This document shows, in pieces, positions 51,190 to 62,211 of a stretch of 64,000 bases of DNA. The DNA comes from Azolla caroliniana (lineage: Eukaryota; Polypodiophyta): assembly GCA_043228905.1 (NCBI GenBank), contig JBHGNT010000012.1:16554001-16618000 (forward strand), read 5' to 3'. The first letter of the stretch is position 1, and each line of letters opens with the position of its first letter. The notes below the pieces were generated by a model. That model searched no databases and was not told the origin of the DNA. It saw only the letters and a list, made by a program, of their open reading frames with translations. The position numbers and the translations under genes were made by a program.

Positions 51190-54100
51190 CTACAGCATAT
51201 TTCTGGTTGAAGAGAGTCCAAGAGCTTCTGAGGCAACTCTTTGGACAGAGTTTCCACTAGCTTTCACATACATTGCCAGTAATTGTTTCCTTTCATCGAA
51301 CGCCAAGTGTCGAGCTAGCCCCTGCCCCACCATTTCCATCTCAGGCTACAAAACATATTTAAAAAAGAAATAGGAAAAGAAGAGTTTAAAAATCAAATCT
51401 TTTAAAAACTATAGTTTAAAAGGTTTAAAATGCAATAGGCAATAGTCCATAAAAATGATGATCATACATTAATTTGGCTAAATAAATACCAAATAAAAAG
51501 ATCATCAAAATTTTCTTTACCGAATTTACGTCAGGTGGGAAGATAGTGTGAATGCATGCGAGTTGAGCAATCTCTTCCTCCGCCTCTGATACCTTACCTT
51601 GGACATACAATGCCTGCAAAACATGATTTTTTTTAAAGCAACACAGAAAGGAGCCATTGCCTATCCACATTAAGATCTAAATCAAAGCAACGAGTTTTTT
51701 CTTCAATCGAATATCTCCCAACTGTCGAAAAGAGTCATTAGAAAATATGGTCCTCTACCTATGATCAAGGACTTGCATGCCTAAATCTTGAAATTCATTC
51801 AATATGCTAGTGAAAGTTGATAGATGTTCATTGGTAGACTTTGACTCATCCAATTGCCTAGACATTAGTTTTCTCATCAAATGGGCTTGATTATAAGCAT
51901 CCTGTTTCCATATGTTACCTTTGGCTTTCCTAAACTCCACTAGAAGTATTGCAATCCTTAAGGTTCACCAGGATTTCATCTGCCACGGCCATTACAAATA
52001 TTCAAATGGTCTTGAGAGATGAAATCCTAAAAGTTCTCTTCATCAGCATTAAAATCTTACGTCACAAAACATAAGCTCTTTTCTATAAACATCAAAATCA
52101 TAGTCAAATAAAGAGACACCTTTCACATCAACATAGAAACCCAAAGTACTTAAAAACATGTTAAAGACTTATAATTGCCCAAGCATATTTTTAAAAGTAT
52201 ATCAATTACTTATTCTACATGTAAAATTCAAATGGACCATAGCAAATAGAACTAAGAAAATTAATGTCAAGGAACACATTCAGGAGAGATTTTCTTAAGC
52301 TTCCACAACCTTATAGATATCACATTAACTTTCTTCAAAGTAGGGGGAAGGGGTTCCCAGGCTGGTCTTGCATGGTATTTGTTTATTTCTTATTATCATG
52401 TCCCATGGTATTTCTATGTTTATGTGTTGTGTACATATGTATGTACATACATATCTTTTGTTATGGTTGTAAGACATAGAAGTGTATGCATGATATTTGT
52501 TTATTTCTTATTATCATGTCCCATGGTATTTCTATGTTTATGTGTTGTGTACATATGTATACATACATATCTTTTGTTATGGTTGTAAGACATAGAAGTG
52601 TATGCATGATATTTGTTTATTTCTTATTATCATGTCCCATTGTATTTCCATGTTTATGTGTCGTGTACATATGTATGTACATACATATCTTTTGTTATGT
52701 TCATAAGACATAGAAGTGTATGTGTACATGTGTATGTGTTTTGTGTGTGTGTAAAGACTCAAGTTTGTGTTTATATTAACATATGTGCATGTGAACACAA
52801 AGACCAAGGAGAAGGTCCAAAAAAAAATCTCATGGACAAGACAACACCACAAGTCCAAACACATCAAAGACCATCACTATTTCTCAGGACTATCTTGGTC
52901 TGTCACATCTCTTATTTCCCAAATTCTTAACATAGATGATCCTTATTTCACTCTCTGATTAAAGCTTCAAGGATTATTCCTCTTATTATTTCTTTATCTT
53001 ATAGCTTATAGCAATGGTTCTACTTTATTGTAAAAAGTTTCTTCGCTTGCGTCTACGATCTCATCCTCTTATTGTAAACTAGAAAAATAGCTGGGGAATT
53101 CTCGCTACTCTGTCTATATGTCTCGAGTCATTTCAATTCTTGAGGAAATATTATTGTGGTTCTGCTTCATCTTGTGCAGCTAGGTATGTAGAAACTCATC
53201 CATTTGTCTCACCACAGGGTTTTGCTTCATATTTCGACCAACGCTATTTTTCATGCTTTGTATTTCTAAAAGTGGTTTTCTCCTGGTTCTCAGTTTGGCT
53301 TCAGGGCTTACAGAAACTGCACCAAAACAGAGTACAGGAGGGGCATACACCACACTTTCATCCCAACAAATTCCCCATGGCAAGATCAATCTTTGGGGTG
53401 TTTGGATGTCAAGTCAAGGAGAAGGAACTCCCTATAAATATTTGAATCTAACACGAAACTTCACGCCTTCACACATAAACGAGTCTATTGAATGCCAAAC
53501 CATAACCAAGAGTTCATCCATAGTTGTTGCGCTCCAATGTTGTGTTTTGGTAAAGAATAAAGTGTGGCCTCTTGTAGGGAATCAAGATCCACGATATAAA
53601 CTATGTAGTTACGCAGGTTAGTTAATGTCAGATGTTCTATAACATAATTGTAAAGTGATCACACTAGCTAATCACAGAAAACAAAAGAGATTTTCAAGAG
53701 GAATACCCAAGCTTGCAAGAAAGTGGATCTTGTCCGAGCAGCAACTGCTGCATTAACCATAACTGCAGCTCGTTCAGCCTCTAAACTTATGTTTTCTGCT
53801 AAGCCAGCAAGAAACTCAGCTGGCTTCTCATCCATTATTTCTACTTGTGAATTTCTGGACCTGTTCACAAGTTTGCACCATTAATTTTCAAATGTCTAAT
53901 AAGGCAAAACACCAAAAATACCCATGGTTTTTAGGATATGTCCCAAAGTGAATTTTGAAAAGAACACACGGCAAGCTTTTAAATTTTACAAGAATAACCT
54001 TCTGTGCTAGTACAGTTTGCTCTGCAGAAGTGAATTTCTGTAATATTTTCAATAAATTTGGATATTCTCATAAATTTACAAAAGATTAGTGGCAGTTTGG

Positions 54101-55647
54101 TGTTTTCCCTAACTAATGTTCATGAACACATGTAAATCTTAACAGTTTACAGAGCTGTTTCGATATCCTACCTACCACAAGAAGATAGCACCATGTTAAT
54201 GGTCGCTCGATAGAATGAATCACGCAAATACATAGTGTCAAAGGACACTCTGACTCCTGAATTTCGGCATATTCTCCGCAACTGCAAAATATCAAATATT
54301 CAGTTTAACATATGCAGTCTATTTATTTACCCCCATTTGCATTATCATTGTGCTACAAAGATGCAAAAAAGTGATACGATACCTCAAAGATGTCAGCCTT
54401 TTCGAAATCCTTCCCACTCAATCTCTTCTCGATAATCACTGAATCATCCGAGATAAGACTTGAGAACTACTTGCAATGACAGAGATCTGAAGGCAGCAAA
54501 GTAAGAACAACCCCACTTCTCATATCTAAAACCAATGAACAAGTATAATCCCTCCTTTCTTTCTTTTTGGGTATCAGGAACACAATTATGGGCAAGATAA
54601 AAAAATGACTAAAGACTAACCTTTCATAAGAGAAACCTCATCTCCATTGCGTGAGCCATTAGAAGGCAGGCTTGATGTCTGAGAGCGAATAGAGGGAGGC
54701 CACCAACCAGGCAATGATTTTTCAGATGGTTTCATTGATTTACTTCTTGGCTTGACCATTACTTTTTCGGATCGAGAGACATCTAAGGCATCCAATGGAT
54801 TGATTCTCCTGCGGTTGTTTCCTGCTTCAGGGTCTAGTAATCCTATCTCAGTTTTTGGTTTCCAAACCTTTGATTTTGGTGACCCAATATCAAAATTCTG
54901 TTTCGTTTTCGGTTTCCTATTGAAAAACCAATTCCCTACAAATACTTCTCGACCACCCAAACTCCGATCTCTTTTGAATATCTCACGTGAACCGAACCCA
55001 TCTTCTCCTTCCCAACCCCATTGATATTTCTTCGACAATTTCGCCCAAAGCTTCCAAACAACTATGAAAAGGGCGGACCATAGAATTACATTTCGTGCAA
55101 AATCGAGGCTTGATTTCCGAATTGAAATCACAATGCGGCGATCTCGGTTCATTGAAACACTCGATCGAACATCTCCGACGAAATTCTTACTTTCATTAAC
55201 AAAGTTATGGCCGAGATCAATAACCTTGTGGCCAAGATTAATAACCCTAACTGTAGAGCTATGGAGAGCTTCCATGGAACCTTGTCTGAGAGCTTCCGCC
55301 CTATTTCTTATGGCTTTTAGGTCAAGCGTTATGACAAGATTTTCTGTATCTGAAGGTGGGCGATTAATTCTCAGGACGTTTTCATAAAACCCATCATCAT
55401 CATCAACTTCTTCCTCCTCTTCTAGATTGGAAGGAAAGAAGCTTCTTTGGGTAGTAGTGGAGTCCATACCTCGGTGTCTTCTTCTTCTATGATGTCTGCG
55501 AGAAGAGAAACAGAGAGTGTGTTGACCTCTGGAGGGTCTGCCATGGATGATTAAGAAGGAAGGGCAAGAAATATCGCAGGGTTGCTGGGCTACTTGCAGA
55601 AATTCCATAGAAGAGAAGGATGAGAGATGGTGATGATGATGAATCAT
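51190..55647 (-). CDS. Six-exon gene for a predicted organelle membrane protein
   Basis: Exons (minus strand): 55647-54637, 54466-54383, 54281-54172, 53860-53707, 51613-51521, 51345-51190. All have GT..AG borders and phases match, giving 535 codons. The N-terminus is S/R/H-rich (SSRRHHRRRRHRG), like an organelle transit peptide. An acidic stretch follows (residues about 75-86), amphipathic repeats with VINLGHKVIDLGHNFVN (about 135-150), and one membrane segment NVILWSALFIVVWKLWAKL (about 186-204). The C-terminal domain is well conserved in style: LRRICRNSGVRVSFDTMYLR, then AEFLAGLAENISLEAERAAV, ALYVQGKVSEAEEEIAQLAC and PEMEMVGQGLARHL. It resembles uncharacterised plant proteins I cannot name, so no symbol is given. 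The exon 1 donor was set at GAG/GTTTCT because the next GT would put a stop in exon 2. Intron 4 is 2.1 kb. Confidence 0.85.
51755..51940 (-). pseudogene. Copia gag fragment inside intron 4
   Basis: The minus strand reads DAYNQAHLMRKLMSRQLDES then TNEHLSTFTSILNEFQDLGM, typical of the UBN2 copia gag centre. It is only about 60 codons with no flanking LTR, so it is an old fragment. Confidence 0.8.
52369..52720. repeat. Three tandem copies of a 116-118 bp unit in intron 4
   Basis: Units start at about 52369, 52487 and 52603 with TGCATG(G/A)TATTTGTTT. They contain ATCATGTCCCAT, the near-palindrome GTACATATGTATGTACATAC and AAGACATAGAAGTGTATG. They are more than 90 percent alike by eye, so recent. 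The repeated ORFs across it are artefacts. Confidence 0.92.
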
Positions 55648-55658
55648 GATGAATGGAT

Positions 55659-55688
55659 CTCTTCTCTTTCTCTTTCTCTTTCTCTAAT
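55659..55688 (-). repeat. GA-rich leader/promoter tract
   Basis: (TCTCTT)n on the + strand is GA-rich on the coding strand, a few bases before the ATG at 55647. It is common in plant 5' leaders. Confidence 0.6.
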
Positions 55689-55765
55689 TTTGTGTTCATT
55701 CAACAAACAAAATTATGAAAGAGAAATTTAAATGCAAATTACAATGCAGCTAAGGAGCCTAATTG

Positions 55766-56010
55766 GGTACCCCTTACTAGTTTTGGCAGTCCCGCTTTCC
55801 GGATCGAGGGGGTTCCACTAATGCAATGGAGCTTGAGGAGCCTCTCTCGGTACCACTTGTCTAGTTTTGAGCGGTCCCCTGCTTACCGGATCGAGAGAGG
55901 TTCCGCTAATGCAATGGAGTTGAGGTTCCTCTCTTGGTACCGCTTACCAGTTTTGGTTGTCCCCCTTATCGAATCGAGAGGTTCCGCTTACCGGTTCTAG
56001 AGGTTCCGCT
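55766..56010. repeat. Three tandem copies of an 83-87 bp GC-rich unit
   Basis: Units begin GGTACC at about 55766, 55849 and 55936 and share CTAGTTTTG, GGATCGAG, GTTCC(A/G)CT and AATGCAATGGAG. It lies upstream of the six-exon gene. A (GAA)n tract follows at 56085-56105. Confidence 0.85.
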
Positions 56011-56179
56011 TATCATACTCCGGTGTTGCCAGCAAAGGAGAGAAGCCCAGGGACATAGAAATCTAACAACTCAACGAAGGATAAGAAGAAGAAGAAGAAG
56101 AAGCATTGGACAACCTTCTTAAAGTGTTTAAATACATATTCATTCACATGGGGATACGAAGATATGCAGGAAGCACCTA

Positions 56180-58260
56180 TTGTTGTGATTCACACCATCA
56201 CTATGCTAGCACACACGTGGCCCACTAGGCAAAGACCTCGCCCCTCCAATTTGCATTAGACTGAGCAAGTCAAGGATGAAATCGAGAAGATGCTCACAAT
56301 TGGCGTGATATAGCCCACTTGAATGCACACATGTGTATCCCCCATTGTGGCCGCCCCAAAAGAGAACATAAGATTTGGATAAGTGTAGAATTCCCAGGAG
56401 TCGATGAGGCTACTATCTATGACAAGTACCCAATCCCATATATCAAATATTTGCTAGGTAGAATGAGTTGGAGGCTAAGAAGCCTATAGTCTCATAGATG
56501 GTTCCTCAATCTATAACCACGTACCCATAATATCTAAGTATCATAACAAGATGACCTTCAACACCACAGTTAGAAGAACGTGCTATTTAGGCTCACAAAC
56601 ATGTTGAACACATATAAAAGAGGCGCAAACTACATCTTTGCCTCAAAGCCATGTAAAGGGGTGCTTCAAATCAATTTTGGAGGAACACCTTACATTGTTG
56701 AGAAAAATATTTGAACGAAGCCAAGAGTATCAACTCTCCCTAAACCCACCCAAGAACCAAAATTTGGGTGAGACATGACCTAATCTTAGGACACTTTGTG
56801 TCAAAGGAGGGTTTTTCTACCAATGAATCTAAGGTTAAACTCATATTCAATATGCACCCACTAATCAACAAAAAACAACACCAAGGGCTTATGGGTTACG
56901 TAGGGTACTATAGGAGATTAATTAAAATGTTTACCAAGAAGACAAGATTTGTCTACAGTACTTAAAGAGTTCAATGGAAAAATGAATGCACAAAATCATT
57001 CGAACTAGAAGGATGTCTTAGCCCATATTTCCATTTTGATGCCAACCGATAAACAAAGAAGTCCATGTCCATACAAATTCCTCTACCTTTGTAGTTGGAG
57101 CAGTCTTTGCACAACCTCAAGACAATAAGCCTAACTTCCTCAACATATACACCACATGCCAACTCAAGGAAATAGAAGGGAATAATACCAAGAAGGAGAG
57201 TGATGCATAGTTGAGGACATATAGAGTCAAGAAGTTTGGACAATATCTTCTTTCTTTCCACTTCTATTTATACCCAAACAACCAAGCCCTATGGTACCTT
57301 GTAAATAAAACATGCTCCATATGTCAAATCTTGCAATGGACTGTAATACTCCTAGAGTTTTATTTGAAGGTAATAATATGGTAAGGGAGTGAATATGTCC
57401 TCATTAACAATTTCTCAAGGCTCACAATTGGGGAGTAGCCACAAGTATTGATAATGAAGCGCGTAATGGACGCTTTTTTGTCATGGGGTTGTCTTTTTTT
57501 GCAACAAACCTCTAAAGAAGTTGATAAATTATTGTTGAAATGGTATGAACCATTCAAGATGGTTAAGGGTAATGCTTTACAAGCATTGTAATGATGATGT
57601 AGTCACACATGCATACTCGACCATGACATGATCATACGGATAGAACAAACACATTGTAGAGGCAAACATTTTAGATCTAAAGCCCTTGCTTTAAAGATTC
57701 TTCATGTAGGATTGTGGTGGTTGACACTCTTTAAGGACACATAAATGATGTGATGAGTGTTAACGTCACAAACATACCCCTAAGGGAAACTTCAATGCCC
57801 TCCTCCATTTGAAAAATGGGGTATCAACTTTTTTGGGCCCAATAAATCTGGCTTCTAAGTAGAAAAGATATATATTAACTATAATGGATTATTTAGAAAG
57901 TGGCATGAAGTGAGGGCTTGTAGTAAAATTGGCGCCAAGTCCGTGGACAGATTTTATATATTTGAACATGATCATATGATTTGGGTGTGCCCTAGAGTTA
58001 GTATATGGTTGAGATTCCTATTTTCTTAACAAAGTCATGGCTCCTCTTTTAGGTGAGTTCATGGGCATCCACGTAAATAGTTCCCCTTACTACCCTAGAT
58101 GCAATGGAAAAGTGGAAAGCTCTAACAAGTTTCTTTGCAACATCCTTACCAAAACAATTATGATGTAAAATCATATTGGACCCCACAAGCTACATGTAGT
58201 GGTATGGGCTTTTCAAACTACCTACATGTCACCATGTGGCATTTTAGCTCATCTACAAGC
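56180..58260 (+). pseudogene. Very old Ty3/gypsy pol remnant
   Basis: Fragments in several frames occur in order. An RT start reads QVKDEIEKMLTIGVI near 56270. RT end LGHFVSKEGFSTNESKVKLI then GLMGYVGYYRRLIK is at 56780-56935. Integrase HSSPYYPRCNGKVESSNKF is near 58075-58130. The wording (SKEG, YYRR, YYP..NG..ESSNK) resembles the Tat/Athila side of plant gypsy elements rather than the chromoviruses here. No LTR is recognised, and stops are many. Confidence 0.75.
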
Positions 58261-59514
58261 TAGAAATTGTAGTTCCAATAGAGGCATTCATTCCTAGCCT
58301 ATAGATAGCCATCCAAGAGGTGGGATGGTAAACCCCTACCCTCCCATCTTCAAAACTTAGAAAAGCTCATGAAAACCGGTTTGTTAGCATTACACTCTTG
58401 TTTATAGAAAAATTGATTGACAAAGTTTGGCATAGAAAGAAAGTTAAAGACAAAGAACTAAAGGAAGAGAGTATGGACCTCATATTATCCTCCAAGTGGC
58501 ATCCAAAAAATAAAAAACTTAGAGGAAAGTGTTCCTACATAATAACAAACACCACCAAAACAAGTGCTTGGAAACTTAGAACCTCAATGAACAAGAAATC
58601 TTTGACTTCATCAATGGAAGTAAGTTGAAGAATTACCATAGTCCATTAAGATGAGAAACCTTTCTCTACCTTCAGCAAGCCAAAACTCAAAGAAATTAGA
58701 GAAAACTAATGTGCATGTGACACAATAAGAAGAGGATTTTCTCCATGCCACAACTGAGCTTAGGTGCTAGGGGCGAATCAATCCCATAAACATCATGATA
58801 AGTTTGTTTAATCAATCTCAATTTTTTATTTACCCTACCATGTGCATAAAGCCCCACTAGTGGGTTTAATAAGGGCACCATTGAAACATGTTTGTTCTAA
58901 AACACTGGTAGCACCAAAACCCGCTCACCTTAACGTATGTGTCGATACATATACATGGTTTAACAAAACAACAATGATGTCATGTGGCGCATGCAAAGGG
59001 AGAAAAGTACTTCAAAAGAAATGGTAATTGGATGAAGATTAGGAGAGCTAACTACTTGAAAAAGTATGGTAAAAGTTTGAACCCAAGTACAGATAAGTTT
59101 GAACATAAGGTTTGAACCCAAGTCTGTTCTTGAGACTCAACCCTAATACCGCCATCTGCATTTTGTAACCAAGCACCTTTACTTTCTAATCGGTTGCGTG
59201 TAAGAGCTTGGTTGATCACATCCCTTGCGGCATCATTGCTCGTAGTTTCCATGACTAGTTCCGAAGTAGTTCCATTGCATCCTAATGTTGGTAAATGAGA
59301 AGTACCTAAAAATATTGGTCAATCAAAAATACTAAACATAGGTGAATGATTTAATAGTACTAATGCACATGGAAGAGTAGTCGAATAGTGCTAAGTTGTT
59401 AATTAAATATATGTTCATAGTGGAGTACACAATTAGTATTGATGCTCAAGGGACGATATTCTAATAGTACTAAGTTGTTATTTAAAAACTAATCCACATT
59501 ACACTATCATATTA
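58261..59514. other. Intergenic DNA, no gene seen
   Basis: AT-rich with short frames only. It may include the unrecognised 3' end of the gypsy remnant. Confidence 0.4.
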
Positions 59515-59568
59515 GATTTGAACACTACAACTCTATCTACAAGTCAATGGCTTTAACCACTAAGCCAT
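59515..59568 (-). other. tRNA-like A/B box sequence
   Basis: On the minus strand TGGCTTAGTGGT (A box) and GTGTTCAAATC (B box) are at tRNA spacing. It is similar to the modules in the three-LTR element. Confidence 0.55.
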
Positions 59569-59780
59569 AAACTCTTTCCTATTTTTTGTTCAAAATAGTA
59601 TATCTCCTTCTCTCTTCTATCTTTTCATCTCTCATCTCCCTCACTTTTCCACAAATGTGCTCTCATATTCCCCTACTTCAATGCTTCCTCCATTTCAAAC
59701 ATGCTTTACCATTCTCTTACTTTTTGCACCTCAATGTACACATCCTCTTTCTTACTTTCATCATGTGCATGTGCTTCCTT

Positions 59781-60073
59781 TGAAGGTTATGGTGTTCAAA
59801 TATGTGCGGAAATATTTATGAGGACTTGTCGATTTATGCTCAACAAATGACACAGAAAGAATGGGGGCAAGAAGAGGAACAAAAGATGGACACACACTTA
59901 AGCTGTAATGGAAGCTTTGTTATTCCTGCAAGTCTCTCTCTCTACAAGACTCATGATTCAAGCAACCCTTATTACAATGTTACGTTAGGGCTTAGATACT
60001 CAAGCCCTAACTATTGGACATGTTCACACTAGTAAGGATACAAAGTGGAAGGAGTTGACCTTTTATGCCAACA
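59781..60073 (-). repeat. Copia LTR, same family as 31687-31947
   Basis: It shares TGAAGG..CAAATATGTGC, the ACGTTAGG..TATACT region and the CCTTTTATGCCAACA end, followed by CCCCGTAAAAGGAC (minus-strand polypurine tract). Confidence 0.85.
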
Positions 60074-60341
60074 AATTTCCCCGTAAAAGGACTACTCTTT
60101 CTACTTACAATTGTATGGGGTTATCTCCCCCGTAAACCTAGATTACAATTTTTAGTCAAAAGTTATGGTTACAAGACAATTGGCATATAGCCAAGTCAGC
60201 GAAGGTAAAGTTGGTATCTAGGATGATTCGGCTGGTCATCCAAGTCAACTTGTCTGAGTCGGTCGGATCAACTTACCTTCTTCTTCTTGTTCGACTTTCT
60301 TTTGCTCGGTCACTTGTTGTAGTCCCATCTTTGTCCTCAGT

Positions 60342-60816
60342 TGTTATGTACACATAACGTTGGTGAGGGTAGGTCACCAATATTTACATTAGTGAAGGGT
60401 ATGTTCACTAATGTTAAAAAGGGGACTAATGATTGGATAGAAGGAATGATAAGTGCATGCACTATCATGATTTGGACAACCAATGAATGGAGAGCCTTTT
60501 AGAAAGGCACATCTATTCAAGGGGCCTAGGAAAAGGTATAAATATGAGGCTTACCTACCCTAATAATCACATTACGTCGGAAGGATGCTGTCTTAGACAC
60601 ACCAGTGGTGCGGGCTAGGCTTTCGTCTCAACGATCATGTTTATCTCTTCCAAGTTATTAGTCATCCTAATATATGCTAGTATGGGATGCCGGTGGTAGG
60701 TTGGCTATGTCTAGATCATAGCTCGGGGGTGGTCGGGTGGAACGGGTTCTTCTATTCATTCTACTTTCCTTTTTTTACTTTAGTTTGGTCTATTGATTAG
60801 TAATAGAATCTTAACA
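60342..60816. repeat. Solo LTR inside the copia remnant
   Basis: 475 bp, TGTTATGTACACATAACG...AATCTTAACA, with perfect TCAGT duplications at 60337-60341 and 60817-60821. It contains TATA-like GGTATAAATATG (about 60535). Removing it restores the copia internal sequence seen at 32190-32220. No related internal region is in the window. Confidence 0.9.
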
Positions 60817-60821
60817 TCAGT

Positions 60822-61510
60822 GCTCTGAAGCGTTGATCTGGGAGTGGTTTCGTCAAGCAATCGGCAATGGTCACCTTGGCATCGATCTTTCGGATTTTGA
60901 GCTTCTTCTCGATTACAAACTCCCGAATATGATGATACCGCACCTCAATATGCTTTTTCTTTGCATGATAGAAAGGATTATTGATGTGGTGTATTGCGCT
61001 TTGTGAGTCACAGTAGATGGTTGGCATTGGTTGATCGATCCGACTCGTGGTCAAGAAGTCGGTAGTCAGTAGGTGCAGCTAGATTGCTTCCTTCGCTACC
61101 TCTGATGTTGCTATGTACTCGGCTTTTGTGGTAGACAGAGTCGTGCACACTTGAAGCTTCGACCTCCATGATATAGCACTACCATCATAGGTGAAGATGT
61201 AGCCTGATGTCGACTTCTGATTGTCCGAGTTCCCAACATAGTCAGAGTCAGTGTATTCTTCGACTTCGGTCAGATTTGCCGATTTGAAAGTCAATTGTGC
61301 ATCTTAGGTCCCTCTTAGGTACCTGAAGATGTGCTTGACGGCCTCCCAATGCTTTCGTCCTGGGTTTAACATGTACCGACTGATGACCCCTACTTCATAT
61401 GCAAGGTCCGGTTGAGTCACCACCATTGCGTACATGATACTTCCTACTGCCAATGCGTAGGGTATCTTTCCATTGAGCTCTTTCTCCTCGTCAGTCGATG
61501 TTAAGCACTT
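60822..61510 (-). pseudogene. Copia RNase H and RT end, minus strand
   Basis: RT tail LNGKIPYALAVGSIMYAMVV (about 61480) leads to LAYEVGVISRYMLNPGRKHW, then RNase H EEYTDSDYVGNSDNQKSTSG, TTLSTTKAEYIATSEVAKEA and TIYCDSQSAIHHINNPFYHA. It is better preserved than the copy at 32297-32695, with a stop at about 61302. The left LTR is present but the rest is missing beyond 61510. Confidence 0.92.
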
Positions 61511-62211
61511 GGATTGCACCACGATCGGAAATGAAGAAGAGCGCATTAACAAGGATGTAGTATGGCTAAGGGACCTACGAAGAGGGAATGGCAAGAGGAA
61601 AGAGGGCTAAGAGACATCCAAGTGTGAAAGGTCCATACCCTAAATGTAAATGCTATATAAACCACATGGTGGTGGCTTTGTAAGGGTTCTTCCATTTGTA
61701 AAGATCTCCATATTGATTAAGAGCTAGAGCTTCCTCTCCTCCTTCTTGTAACCTTTAAGCTTAAGAGATATTAGTGAAGTGTTTAGTTAGAGAACACTAC
61801 TCTCTCTTCCTTGTTGGTTCTAGAACTCTTAGCAAAGAGGGTTAATAACATATTCATTACTCCTATTGTCTATATTCATTACCTAACACCGGGTCATTTG
61901 AAACAGGTAATATGTCGCATTATGAGAACACTACGTCGAAAAAGGGCACAAAAGCACGCAGTTTTCAAAAAGACACGACGCATGCGTAAAGCTTTTCAGA
62001 AAAGGTGGCAAAATATATTGAATTTCAACATGACTACCACTTTGAGTCATAAGTAAAATGCCTCCAAAAATACATCACCAAAATTACAAAATAATGTACA
62101 ACATGTCTACCAGTTACAATTATACATATTCGTGAGTTTACATCCAAAACAAATTTACAAAGTTTCCGATCATGTAGTAAAACAATCCCCAACTTGAACC
62201 AAACCAATATA
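61511..62211. other. Possible LTR-like segment, unassigned
   Basis: CTATATAAACCACATGG (about 61651) followed by CTTGTAAGG..CTAGAGCTTCC and CTCTCTTCC looks like an LTR promoter and leader, but ends are not definable. A basic frame (CRIMRTLRRKRAQKHAVFKK) at 61900-62056 on + is unassigned. Confidence 0.35.

Noticed and set aside
52379-52930. Three similar ORFs encoding tyrosine/valine-rich peptides
   Set aside because: Produced by the tandem 117 bp repeat in an intron.
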